Source of the DNA: JBAXQQ01 sp037131695
Lineage (GTDB): Bacteria > Armatimonadota > Hebobacteria > CAIYQO01
Direction of reading: 5' to 3'
DNA length: 54,549 bases
Assembly (NCBI GenBank): GCA_964638715.1
Contig: CAZWZF010000030.1
Location: 1 to 54,549 of the forward strand
How positions within the stretch are numbered: the stretch's first letter is position 1; each line of letters opens with the position of its first letter. The notes beneath the pieces were generated by a model that was not told the origin of the DNA, made no database searches, and saw only the letters and a list, made by a program, of their open reading frames with translations. Position numbers and translations under genes: made by a program. Positions 8,849-17,841 of the stretch are shown here, in pieces.

Positions 8849-9203
8849 CGCCCAATTCCATCAGCATTTATCGCCGTTTTTTTATTTGCCATTATCGTCA
8901 CCTGTTTACTTAAAAAATTTTATTCTAATCGGTACATCTCACTATTATATATTATCATATTGCTATCAAATCAGTCCATATTTCACTTTGCCACATCATT
9001 TTTCCGGTTCATTTCGAGTGGTATAGCTTGCCGGGTACAGACACGAATCCCTATCATCTGTGATTGTTAGTTTTTATCTATGCTGGGATTCGAGTCAGTC
9101 CCCTATTGCTGCCATTCTTTTTTATCAGATCGGATACTAAAATGAAAACAAACCTTCAAAATTAAGTAAGCTGATAATAAACAAGTTTCTACCATTTCCA
9201 TTT
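8849..9203. other. Gene-free stretch upstream of the Fic gene
   Basis: No gene is evident. An 18-codon frame (MANKKTAINADGIGRWQR, from about 8893 on the minus strand) overlaps the Fic start and is probably not a gene. A copy of the 74-77 bp dispersed repeat lies at 9031-9104. Confidence 0.5.
9031..9104 (-). repeat. Dispersed repeat A, copy 1
   Basis: On the minus strand the unit begins AGGGGACTGACTCGAATCC and ends GGATTCGTGTCTGTACCCGG; the ends are conserved in copy 2 (11076-11152) while the centre differs. The GAATCC/GGATTC arms can form a stem. The arrangement is REP-like. Confidence 0.6.
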
Positions 9204-11240
9204 TTAATTTCCCATCCCCACACTCATCCCCTTCACCACACTCGTCTTCAACACGGCACTCACTTCCGGGGTTATCTTTTTGCCGGCGAATATTGCGTCG
9301 TCTATTTGGATGACGCGGGGGTCGGTTTCTTTTGCCAGGCGTTTGGCGATGGCGGGATGTACGGTAGCCGGGATATTTTCCAGTTGGCGGAGCAGGTTTT
9401 TCTGCCAATCGTTGATTGCCGAATAATTTTTCTGCACCTGTTCCAGACGGTCTTTCGGCTTATTTTTTTCCATGCGGGCACGAGCGATGATGTAGCGATT
9501 TTCCAGCAGGCAATCTATCATCGTGCCAGCACTGGTGTCATCGCCGCACAAAGCAGATGACAAGACAGCCTGTTCATACACCTTAATCTCCATCGGCATG
9601 GTATCCAAGAAATTCTCCGGGGTTGGGTGACCGGCGGCAAATTTTGGAACGTTAAAATTTTTCAATGACGCTTTCAGGTACGGTATCGCCTTTGGGTCGC
9701 GCAGGTTGCCCATGCCACGCAAGGCAGCCAGACGCACCAGTGGACGCCCGACTTCTGCCATATCCATGGTTGGCTTTACCGCATCGGCGCCATCCTCGCC
9801 GGGTGCTTCATCATCTAACTGCGGATTATCGAGGTATGACTTTAACGTTGCCAATGCCCCCGGCGCGTTGGATACACCCAGCATGGCAAGGCCGACGGCG
9901 CGTTTGCCCGGCATGTTGGCGTCAATCAGTTGCGTGGCAACATCCGCGACAGATTTGTCGGCAACAGGCGAAAGCCGGTCGATGGCAATCTCGGTAAAAC
10001 GCTGGGAGAAATCGCGTTCCTGTCCCGTCGCCGCGGTGAGCAGTTTCACTACTGACGCGGCATCGCGGCAGGCATTGGCGGATTCGCAAAGCAGCGCATC
10101 GCTCTTTTCCCAGGCATCTTTTGCAGTGCCGGCAACAGCAGTCTCTATCTTTTTATCAAAATCATCATTCAGGACATGGTTTGCTGCCCGGGGAGCATCG
10201 GTTAGCCACTGAATAGTAGTTCCCAACACAACAGGCCAGCCATCCCAATCCCAAAACGCGGTTTGTCCGGCGGCTGGTTCGCACAATACAGTACCGGCGA
10301 AATAACCGACTCTACCTTTGCCAAAAGTGCCAATTACCAGCAATGGCGCGTCACCCGCCTTCACCACTACCCTTGCCCCCTCTTTGGGGGTTGCGGTATG
10401 CATCCAATATGTCCTTGGAGATAAATTCCAGCTTAATTTATCCATTTTTTTCGCCAATTCATCATTTGTCGGCGTTAAAACTGACCCCCCTTCAGGCTGA
10501 AGGAATCCGAATCCCGCCGGAAAAGTAACCGGCATCATCTCTTCCAAAGCGGTGTTGCGATATTGTTCGCCAAAGGCAAAACGCCCACCCAGCACCAACA
10601 ACGAACCGCCATTTTTAACATATTCGCGCAGCCGCACCCGGGTGACAGCATTTATCGCGTCGGCGTTGATGTTGCTGATAATTATCAAGTCATTATTTGC
10701 CATCTCTGACGGGTTGAAGGGAAAGTCAAAAATACCGCTGCCAAAATGTTCCGGCCATGGTGTAGGCCAGCCGGAACCGCCGGATACCCAATGCCATCCT
10801 TCAGTAATAACCCCGCCGCCAGAGCGTCCGATAGCCTCTTCTATGTGATACTGGTCAGTCCACAACCCGCGCAAAATATGAATATTCCGCGCACCGGAAG
10901 CATTGTAAGTCCAGCCAAATTGCGGCGCCAATGCCGCTTTGCCTGCCGCGGTATCATCCGTCCCTGCAAAGACCATTACCGATAAAATAAAGAAGGCAAG
11001 AAGTAGGAATATTGTTTTTTTGACAGGATTAACATGATTTACAGGATTAACATGATTTACAGGATTAATGGGGTAAGGGGACTGGCTTGAATCCGGCGAT
11101 TTCAGACCAACCCGCAATGACAATGAGTCACCGGATTCGTGCCTGTACCCGGTAGTAGTGATGGGACTGACACGGATGTGCCGGAACGGCTTCCCGTGTC
11201 TGTCCCAAATTTCAGAACCGTTTATATTTATCTTCATCAT
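9204..11240 (-). CDS. Secreted GATase-like domain plus HEAT-repeat protein
   Basis: The start at 11240 follows AAGGATTAAG and overlaps the end of the upstream gene by about one base, indicating coupling. After a peculiar ~73-residue head a hydrophobic signal segment appears (KKTIFLLLAFFILSVMVFAG). Next comes a domain of ~230 residues with the NDLIIISNINAD and VKNGGSLLVLGGRFAFG features of class I glutamine-amidotransferase-like folds, as used by many secreted polysaccharide-related proteins. The C-terminal ~330 residues contain HEAT-like helical repeats (LVRLAALRGMGNLRDPKAIPYLKASL). It is the last gene of locus 2. The head is encoded by repeat DNA and may not belong to the original protein. 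A catalytic role is not evident. Confidence 0.7.
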   Translation of the reverse strand: MMKININGSEIWDRHGKPFRHIRVSPITTTGYRHESGDSLSLRVGLKSPDSSQSPYPINPVNHVNPVNHVNPVKKTIFLLLAFFILSVMVFAGTDDTAAGKAALAPQFGWTYNASGARNIHILRGLWTDQYHIEEAIGRSGGGVITEGWHWVSGGSGWPTPWPEHFGSGIFDFPFNPSEMANNDLIIISNINADAINAVTRVRLREYVKNGGSLLVLGGRFAFGEQYRNTALEEMMPVTFPAGFGFLQPEGGSVLTPTNDELAKKMDKLSWNLSPRTYWMHTATPKEGARVVVKAGDAPLLVIGTFGKGRVGYFAGTVLCEPAAGQTAFWDWDGWPVVLGTTIQWLTDAPRAANHVLNDDFDKKIETAVAGTAKDAWEKSDALLCESANACRDAASVVKLLTAATGQERDFSQRFTEIAIDRLSPVADKSVADVATQLIDANMPGKRAVGLAMLGVSNAPGALATLKSYLDNPQLDDEAPGEDGADAVKPTMDMAEVGRPLVRLAALRGMGNLRDPKAIPYLKASLKNFNVPKFAAGHPTPENFLDTMPMEIKVYEQAVLSSALCGDDTSAGTMIDCLLENRYIIARARMEKNKPKDRLEQVQKNYSAINDWQKNLLRQLENIPATVHPAIAKRLAKETDPRVIQIDDAIFAGKKITPEVSAVLKTSVVKGMSVGMGN
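11018..11066 (-). repeat. Tandem NPVNHV-coding repeat inside the gene head
   Basis: An 18-base unit (ATTAATCCTGTAAATCATG-like on the minus strand) is present nearly three times and gives the peptide NPVNHVNPVNHVNPV directly before the signal segment. The number of units keeps the frame open. Confidence 0.8.
11076..11152 (+). repeat. Dispersed repeat A, copy 2, inside a coding region
   Basis: Starts AGGGGACTGGCTTGAATCC and ends GGATTCGTGCCTGTACCCGG, matching the ends of copy 1 (9031-9104). It lies within the first 65 codons of the 9204-11240 gene on the opposite strand and gives the peptide region around YRHESGDSLSLRVGLKSPDS. Confidence 0.65.
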
Positions 11241-11241
11241 C

Positions 11242-14103
11242 TTAATCCTTCGTAAACACATACGTCATGCCATCTGTTAGCGGTCGTCCATCCTTGTCGG
11301 CAATCCTGAACAGGAAACCCCAGGACATCCATTTCTGGCAGCATTTAATTAAAATGGTATTTTCGCCTTTCTTCAATTTTATCGCTGCTTTTGACTGGTC
11401 AAGCTGGATTTCACATTCTTTTTTGCCGGTTTCCATCACCTTTTCGCCATTCAACCATACTGTCATGGTATCGTCATGGCTGGCAAAAATCATTGCGTCA
11501 CGGTCGCGGTCGGATATTACTTTGGTATAAGCATAACCGCATACCCCAAAAGCATTGCTGACAGACTCGCCCAGGTCGATAAATGTAGATGACTGCACCG
11601 GGTCGCCTGTCTTGCGATATTTGTTCCACTTAACCGGCTTGTCATCAACTCCCGGATAACTCGCTGTTAAATCAATTCCTTTCTCCGGCGGGTATGCCGC
11701 ATCATATCCAGAAAAATCAAGATTGCTGGGGAATGGCCCGATGAGATACCAGTCCTGCATATTGGAATCAGTGGCGGACTTGGGATTCAACGGTTCCGCC
11801 AATGGCTGATCGGCGGTATATTCCACCATCAATACATTGTAAAACCGCACTTCCGGCACTGTCAGATTCACTTTCCCGCCATCCATCTGGTATTTCACCG
11901 CCATCTGGGCAGGAGTCGGAACTGGCGTCATCGACCATGCCCCGGTCACTGCCGCGCCGGCAGGCAAGTTTAATGTCACCGGCAGGTTGCGAATCGGCGG
12001 CATGACCTTCATATCAAAGTTTACATAAGCCTGGTATTTCGGGTCAATATTCAATAAATGAATGACTAATCGGCGTTTGTTTCCTCCCAAATTGAGGGTG
12101 CGCACCAGCGGTTTCCATTGAAATGGGTCAATGTTGTTTCCAAAAGATACCACACTGGCAGGGTCAACCAATGGTCGCATCCGATTATCCCAAATATATT
12201 CGCCATAACGCAGCGCAAAACGCCCAAATTTTCCGGTATCGCTTTCCAACGGGTGATAATAAGGATGCGAGCCGGTTGCCAATATAACTGATGATACATA
12301 AACTGCGTCAATCATTTTTGCTTTTGCGGATTCCGGGGTTTCTTTTTTATCCGGTATTTCCGGCGGAGCATATAACGGTCCCAGGTGTCCGCCGTAAGGC
12401 CAGACTATATTTCGCCAGACGTTTAATTCATTCAAATACGATGCCAGGCTTCCGCCAAGATAATTCAGCCGAATACCTTCCGCCATCACCATACCGCCGT
12501 TATGAATCAACGTGTCAAGCGCGTTATTTTTATAGTCGGATGTCGCAAACGCGTTGTATCCCCAGCCGAAATTTGGCAGCGCATTATCCACTATTCCGCG
12601 TACTACCCGCATAGCGCGGATTTCCCAATACCGGCTGTATGACGAGTCGTAACGAATGCCGTCCCAACCAAACATCTTTTGCGAGTCGATAATTTCTTTC
12701 GCGTGCCAGCGGAACAAACTGTCCGGCGGCTGCAGGTTTATTTGAGTGAATGCCCAATCTATCCCCGGCGCCCGTATATGGTGATTTTTCATATCACCGC
12801 CAGAGTTGCCCAATAAATCCCAGTCAGAAATTATTGCGGAATTAAAATTGCCATGAGCAAACCATTCCGGGTGTTTGCGCATATTATCAAAAGCCGGCGG
12901 TCCGCTGCCGCCCCACAGGTTCGAGTAAAATGTCCCCACCATTCCCTGGTCATGAAAAGCGGCTACCACATTTTTTGTACCGGTTACTGTAGCAGGATAT
13001 CCGCCTTGACCACCAAAGAAATCTTCCTGGTCAGGAGTAAATTCCAACATGTCGCACGGTGCCCAGAAAAATGTTTCAAAACCGGTGAAGCCTTTGTTGC
13101 GGAATTCCAACGCTTTATTGCGGGCATATTCTTTATCAACAGGTGCTAATGTCCCGCTGCCCATTGCACCAATCATCGCGCTTTCGTAAATATTGTCATT
13201 AACCGCAAATATATCGCTTTTGCTTGCCGATGACCAGCCATCAACGGTGGCTGCCGCCTTCATTTCAACGCCGTAATGCAAATCCTTCACCGGAAAATCG
13301 CCTGTCCAATTAACCGTTTCTTTCGGCGCCAGGGTATAATTTTTAGTATCCACCACACGCTGGCCATCAAGTCCATAAAGCAAGGAAACCGTTAATTTTA
13401 CATTTGCCGGGTCAGTCCCGTAATTCGTTAATGTCACTTCACCTTTTGCTGTCTGGCTGGTTTTGTATATCACTTTATCAACAGTTGCTTTCGTTACCTC
13501 AACTGGCGATAGCTTTTCAATATATAATCCCTGCACCGCCAGATAATATTTGCACCCTTTCAATTCCGCAAAATTAACCATTTTATCTTCGCCAACCGCC
13601 GGGAATAACTCGCCATCATCTACATTATCTTTGGCATCAGGGTCCGGGTCATCAGTCGCGACAGCAGGAGCCTTTAACTTTTTCACCCCTTCCCATGATA
13701 CTGAAACCGGTGGCGATGACGCATCAGAAATGTTGAAGTTAATTGTCGTGTCGATGAATTTACCTGGTTCGGCAAACACTAACGGGGTTAACGTCTGTAT
13801 ATTATTGCCAACCGCCACTTTTACCGTCATACCACTTGTAACCGGGTCGCCCAGCGGAGTTAACGCCAGCGACATTCGCGCGCGATAACAACCGGGAGCA
13901 AGATTAGCCTCGGTTCTCCCCTTCACAATAGTGCCGACTTGCGCCATGCTAAGGTCTGCAACATAACATCGCCCGGCAGTTTGCGCATGTTTGGCAAACT
14001 CCCCCGACGCGGCAGCATCTTTACAAAATGGCACCTCAATTTCAACTGAAAAAGCGGGCATGCAAATAAGCAGCAATATTAATAATAATTGATAAATTCT
14101 CAT
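11242..14103 (-). CDS. Large secreted glycoside hydrolase, GH66-like, with C-terminal binding domain
   Basis: A 953-residue protein with a clear signal peptide (MRIYQLLLILLLICMPAFS). Residues ~190-300 form an immunoglobulin-like beta domain (VTLTNYGTDPANVKLTVSLL). A TIM-barrel region follows with FRNKGFTGFETFFWAP and FGWDGIRYDSS near residue 480, reminiscent of dextranase-type GH66 and similar barrels; an Asp at the end of a strand is typical of such enzymes. The last ~180 residues (WYLIGPFPSN, then MIFASHDDTMTVWLNGEKV) are a galactose-binding-like or PA14-like domain that would hold polysaccharide. GAGGAA precedes the ATG. It follows the GH42-like gene in locus 2 and is coupled to the next gene. 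The family call is tentative. Confidence 0.7.
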   Translation of the reverse strand: MRIYQLLLILLLICMPAFSVEIEVPFCKDAAASGEFAKHAQTAGRCYVADLSMAQVGTIVKGRTEANLAPGCYRARMSLALTPLGDPVTSGMTVKVAVGNNIQTLTPLVFAEPGKFIDTTINFNISDASSPPVSVSWEGVKKLKAPAVATDDPDPDAKDNVDDGELFPAVGEDKMVNFAELKGCKYYLAVQGLYIEKLSPVEVTKATVDKVIYKTSQTAKGEVTLTNYGTDPANVKLTVSLLYGLDGQRVVDTKNYTLAPKETVNWTGDFPVKDLHYGVEMKAAATVDGWSSASKSDIFAVNDNIYESAMIGAMGSGTLAPVDKEYARNKALEFRNKGFTGFETFFWAPCDMLEFTPDQEDFFGGQGGYPATVTGTKNVVAAFHDQGMVGTFYSNLWGGSGPPAFDNMRKHPEWFAHGNFNSAIISDWDLLGNSGGDMKNHHIRAPGIDWAFTQINLQPPDSLFRWHAKEIIDSQKMFGWDGIRYDSSYSRYWEIRAMRVVRGIVDNALPNFGWGYNAFATSDYKNNALDTLIHNGGMVMAEGIRLNYLGGSLASYLNELNVWRNIVWPYGGHLGPLYAPPEIPDKKETPESAKAKMIDAVYVSSVILATGSHPYYHPLESDTGKFGRFALRYGEYIWDNRMRPLVDPASVVSFGNNIDPFQWKPLVRTLNLGGNKRRLVIHLLNIDPKYQAYVNFDMKVMPPIRNLPVTLNLPAGAAVTGAWSMTPVPTPAQMAVKYQMDGGKVNLTVPEVRFYNVLMVEYTADQPLAEPLNPKSATDSNMQDWYLIGPFPSNLDFSGYDAAYPPEKGIDLTASYPGVDDKPVKWNKYRKTGDPVQSSTFIDLGESVSNAFGVCGYAYTKVISDRDRDAMIFASHDDTMTVWLNGEKVMETGKKECEIQLDQSKAAIKLKKGENTILIKCCQKWMSWGFLFRIADKDGRPLTDGMTYVFTKD

Positions 14104-14259
14104 CGGGTTCCTCGGTAATTATATTATCTGTCAAATAAATATTTTTAAAATCGAGTGAAGTCGTAAGAAATCGTTAGCAGTCGATTGAAATCGATATCTT
14201 GTCAATTGTCAATTGTCAATTTTTCACTCTTCACTCTTCTCTCTTCTCTCTTCTAAATT
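14104..14259. repeat. Short-unit repeat tract B, copy 1
   Basis: A spacer made of stacked short repeats: GTGAAGTCGTAAGAAATCG, three units of GTCAATT, then several TCACTCTTC/TCTCTTC units that run into the 3' end of the GH42-like gene. The same series occurs at 16490-16600. No gene is present. Confidence 0.6.
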
Positions 14260-16470
14260 TCACTCTTCTCTCTTCACTATTCTAAACACTCGCGTTTGCG
14301 GGGCATCCATGTAAAAGGTGAATGACATCACATTTTCGGCTATCATCACACCTTCTATGACATCGTATACATCTGATGGCCTTGGCAATGAAATTTTCTT
14401 TTCGCCTGACCGCAGCGAGTGGAGCGCGACTATGGTTGAGTCTGCTATTAAAACATCATTGCTTTCCGTATAAACGTGCGCGCCGGCGAATTTAGCCAAA
14501 CCGCGCCACAGGTCGGCGGGGATTGGAGTCGCACAGGTAAATACCGATGACCAGTTTTCGAACTCTTTCACCGCCAGACCGTAAAGAGATTTCCCCTGTT
14601 TTGTCCATGCCACACCCAATGGAACGCCATCTTTTGGGTGCAATACCGGACCATACGCCAATGGGCCGCCGATGAAAGTATCTTCGCGCAGATTCCTGGT
14701 TATCGGATGGTCAAAGTTGCTTACCAATACACGGCGCGGGTAATTAACCGGCAAATATTCAAACTCAAAACCGGTGAGCCTGGCGGCGGATTCCGGCCCA
14801 ATCACTTTCCCGTCAGATATTCCGCTTCCCGGTCCCCATACCACGACATTGCCATCGCGGAATATTTTTTCTTTCAGCAATTGCAGCCTTTCATCATCAA
14901 CACGATACAAGTTGGGGAAATAATAGACCCGGTGCTGCGGAAAATTATCGAGTTTTAAATCGTTAAACTGGTAAATGCGATATGGGACACCGCACCGTGC
15001 CAACCCCATCTTTTCTTCCCACATCACCTGTTCATTCATCACGTTGCCGTTGCCGTTAGTCTCCAGCACCGCTTCGTCATCCAGAATCATGGCGATGCCG
15101 GGCATAGTTTGATGCGGCCAGTTCACCGATTCGCGAATAACTTTTGCCTGCTGAGAAATAACATCGTGAATCCCCTTGCTTGCGAACCAATCTTGGTAAA
15201 CATCCATCCAGTAGCTGTAAAATCCGCGTGACATGCCGGTGGCGATATTGCGCCAGGTTATCGCGGCAAATTCTTTGTCATTCAACGCCGGAGAATTGGG
15301 GTCGGTACCCATATAGGTACGGGTATCCATCTCGCAGAAGAAAGGCTTGCCGCGCAAAACGCATGAATCCGCCATTCCTTCCGGCTCATAAATGCCGCCA
15401 AGTCCGCGCGCCTGGTAATCATGCGGGGTGACGATTGCGTCAAATCCGGGAGCGTCAAATAATTCGGTGACATCCATGTGCCCGGAACCAGACATCATTT
15501 CGGGAAAATATAGCTGCCAGGATAACTTTGCATCAAAAAACCCATAATTGCTCCAACCCAGCATCGACTGTTTCAACGCGTCATACATCAATACAGGTTT
15601 GCGTTCACAATTCGCCGTTGCTTCATGCATAGCCAATGCCAGCGAACGGAATTGCGCGAAAAACAGGTCGCGGGTCAGCAGCAGGTAATCGCGCAATGGC
15701 TGATTATCTTTCGCTGCCTGCCAATACAACTGTCCCGACAAATCTGCATTGCCGCGCAATTTATCAATTGGCACCGCAACATTATTGAGAGTAATAGTGG
15801 AATCATTAAATGCTTCCTGCAAAGCAGCGTCGGTCTGATATTTTCCCCGCAGGTACTCGCGCCAGCGCGATGTCATTATCTGACTATGGTCAAACAACCA
15901 GCCATCAATCAACGGTTCATGGGTTCCTTCCACCCGGCAGCCATTCCAGTAACCGATTATCCTGTCCGCCCACGGGTGAGACTCGCAATGTTCCACCACT
16001 GCCTTGCTGAAACGCGCGGAATCGATATTATACAAATCCGACGCCAGTGATGGTGTTGGCAGCATATCGCCGCATTCGGTAACAAACAACTGGTCTTCAT
16101 GCAAATCACGCCAGCTTTTCGGCTCTCCCGGCCCAAAGCGGATAATAATATTCGCATCCGGGTCGCCGACCAGAATATGCTGAACCATTTCGTCCAACGT
16201 CGCGCTCATTTGCGTTATCGGCTTACTGCTTATTTCGTCTCCCACCCAATATGGCGAGGCTATCCAGTCGTTCTGGTCAGTGGCGGATGGCAAGGTAATG
16301 AAATATGCGTTTAAATGATGAGAAAAAAAACGGGAAGATTGCTCTTTGAATAATTCGAAACGGCGACCCGCCACCGGACTATACGCCGGCAATGAATCCG
16401 GCACGCCGTTAATATACACCATCGGACGACCAAGGTGATTGGCAATAGTAACTTTTATCGGATCTGGCAT
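14260..16470 (-). CDS. GH42-like TIM-barrel glycoside hydrolase
   Basis: A 736-residue enzyme without a signal peptide. The first ~450 residues resemble a GH42-type (beta-galactosidase-like) barrel: HHLNAYFITLP, ADRIIGYWNGCRVEG where a catalytic acid would lie, and GKPFFCEMDTRTY with a Glu in the nucleophile region. Residues ~460-620 resemble the trimerisation/amidotransferase-like domain of GH42 (YYFPNLYRVDDERLQLL, NVVVWGPGSGISDG), and the remainder a small beta domain. AAAGGA precedes the ATG at 16470. It follows two pseudopilins and a terminator-like hairpin in locus 2. Substrate is unknown, and another barrel family of the same clan is possible. Confidence 0.7.
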   Translation of the reverse strand: MPDPIKVTIANHLGRPMVYINGVPDSLPAYSPVAGRRFELFKEQSSRFFSHHLNAYFITLPSATDQNDWIASPYWVGDEISSKPITQMSATLDEMVQHILVGDPDANIIIRFGPGEPKSWRDLHEDQLFVTECGDMLPTPSLASDLYNIDSARFSKAVVEHCESHPWADRIIGYWNGCRVEGTHEPLIDGWLFDHSQIMTSRWREYLRGKYQTDAALQEAFNDSTITLNNVAVPIDKLRGNADLSGQLYWQAAKDNQPLRDYLLLTRDLFFAQFRSLALAMHEATANCERKPVLMYDALKQSMLGWSNYGFFDAKLSWQLYFPEMMSGSGHMDVTELFDAPGFDAIVTPHDYQARGLGGIYEPEGMADSCVLRGKPFFCEMDTRTYMGTDPNSPALNDKEFAAITWRNIATGMSRGFYSYWMDVYQDWFASKGIHDVISQQAKVIRESVNWPHQTMPGIAMILDDEAVLETNGNGNVMNEQVMWEEKMGLARCGVPYRIYQFNDLKLDNFPQHRVYYFPNLYRVDDERLQLLKEKIFRDGNVVVWGPGSGISDGKVIGPESAARLTGFEFEYLPVNYPRRVLVSNFDHPITRNLREDTFIGGPLAYGPVLHPKDGVPLGVAWTKQGKSLYGLAVKEFENWSSVFTCATPIPADLWRGLAKFAGAHVYTESNDVLIADSTIVALHSLRSGEKKISLPRPSDVYDVIEGVMIAENVMSFTFYMDAPQTRVFRIVKREE

Positions 16471-16489
16471 ATAAATATCCTTTTGTTGG

Positions 16490-16600
16490 TGTTAAGTTTT
16501 CAGTTTTCAGTTTTCAGTTTTTGAAATCGGGTGAAGTCGTAAGAAGTCGATATTTTGTCAATTGTCAATTTTTCACTCTTGTCTCTTCACTCTTCTCTCT
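16490..16600. repeat. Short-unit repeat tract B, copy 2
   Basis: Contains four tandem GTTTTCA-type units, then GTGAAGTCGTAAGAAGTCG, two GTCAATT units and a TCACTCTTG/TCTCTTC series. The order is the same as in 14148-14280, showing a shared origin. Confidence 0.65.
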
Positions 16601-16609
16601 TCTTAAAAA

Positions 16610-16640
16610 TCACCCCCTCTAACTTAGACAGAGGGGGTGA
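16610..16640 (-). terminator. Hairpin between pseudopilin and enzyme genes (locus 2)
   Basis: TCACCCCCTCT and AGAGGGGGTGA pair perfectly around nine bases, and on the minus strand a short T run follows. It lies 40 bases past the pseudopilin stop and 140 bases ahead of the GH42-like start, so it may end most transcripts and let a fraction continue. Confidence 0.7.
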
Positions 16641-16678
16641 GAAAAGTATTCATTTTTTAAGCTATTTATTAATTAATT

Positions 16679-17815
16679 TTAATCAAATGCTACATACATG
16701 GCAGATCCACCAGCGGCACCAACATATAGATTTATGTCTACTTGTTTTGCTGCAGTTGGAAAGTATAAAATTCCAACACTACATTTTGAAGCAGTTGATA
16801 CATTAATTTCTTTATTTACCGGAATAGTTGTTGTACTATCAAGTGTAATACTGGTTATACCACATTTCGCAGTTCCTGTATAAAATTGTTCTGCAATTAA
16901 TGCCATTCGTTTAATTCCAGGATTACCTTTAATATAAATACTCAACTTTCCAGTATATTGCCTTCCATCATAACAAGAAAATAATCCCGGTTGACTACCT
17001 GAACCCCATACTAAAGGAGAATTAGGAGCACCATCATGCCAGGTGTCATTGCCGGTCTTTGTAAATGACGGATAACCATTCCACCATGGCGCAGCTTTGT
17101 TAGGAGAAAAAACTGACCCACCACCCATTATAGCATTGACAATTCCTATTTTCGCTAATGCACCTTGAACAGAATTATCTGTCTTTGAGTATTCTTTCAA
17201 GTAATCCTGGACGAATAACAATGGAGAAGTACCACTAAATTCTGCATTGCGAGCGACTGAATAAATGAAATTAACCTGAGAAATTTGGTCGCTTTTCAGC
17301 CATGTTGCATGTCCGTCAACGTATGCAAACATTGCACCATTTGAATGACGCTGAGTATCTGTCATTGCCAGGGCAACAGATGTATCATTCAATCCGCTGT
17401 CTTTCACATAATCATCGCCGCTTTTTGTCTCACCTATTAGTAATGTATTACTTGGTTGATTAACATCAGCCTGTGATACGCCGGATAAGAAAGAAGGTGT
17501 ACCGGTTGCATTAGACGGACCAGCTACAAAAAAGTAAGCCGGTGTTGAACTGCTTTTTCCTTTTGTAGGACAAGCCAGCACATCTTTTGAAATCGCAACG
17601 TCAGAATCCCAGTTTTCAGCCAATGGGAATGACTGGTTGTGGTCTTGCGCGTACATAACCATTGAGGTGGCTATCTGGCGCAAATTGCTGAGACACACCG
17701 TCTGACGTGCTTTTTCCCGCGCCCGGGCAAATACCGGGAATAATATAGCGGCCAAAATTGCAATAATGGCAATCACGACCAGCAATTCAATCAGAGTAAA
17801 GCCTCTTTTTTTCAT
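16679..17815 (-). CDS. Pseudopilin with H-X9-DG motif (locus 2, second)
   Basis: The start at 17815 follows a strong AAAGGAGG; the frame is open further upstream but lacks such a site. The 378-residue protein has the leader MKKRG|FTLIELL, the hydrophobic helix, FPVFARAREKARQT and LSNLRQIATSMVMYAQDHNQSFP, then RHSNGAMFAYVDGHATW, an exact H-X9-DG match. The C-terminal passenger (about 200-378) shares PWWNGYP and a GLFSCYDG-type segment with the neighbouring pseudopilin (17842-19026), so the two arose by duplication and diverged. It presumably sits in a surface or trans-envelope filament. Confidence 0.85.
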   Translation of the reverse strand: MKKRGFTLIELLVVIAIIAILAAILFPVFARAREKARQTVCLSNLRQIATSMVMYAQDHNQSFPLAENWDSDVAISKDVLACPTKGKSSSTPAYFFVAGPSNATGTPSFLSGVSQADVNQPSNTLLIGETKSGDDYVKDSGLNDTSVALAMTDTQRHSNGAMFAYVDGHATWLKSDQISQVNFIYSVARNAEFSGTSPLLFVQDYLKEYSKTDNSVQGALAKIGIVNAIMGGGSVFSPNKAAPWWNGYPSFTKTGNDTWHDGAPNSPLVWGSGSQPGLFSCYDGRQYTGKLSIYIKGNPGIKRMALIAEQFYTGTAKCGITSITLDSTTTIPVNKEINVSTASKCSVGILYFPTAAKQVDINLYVGAAGGSAMYVAFD

Positions 17816-17841
17816 AATATTGCCTCCTTTAAATAACTGCA

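Noticed and set aside
8839..8895. A small leader peptide (MANKKTAINADGIGRWQR) ahead of the Fic gene
   Set aside because: Overlaps the Fic start in another frame and has no ribosome site; possibly a chance frame.
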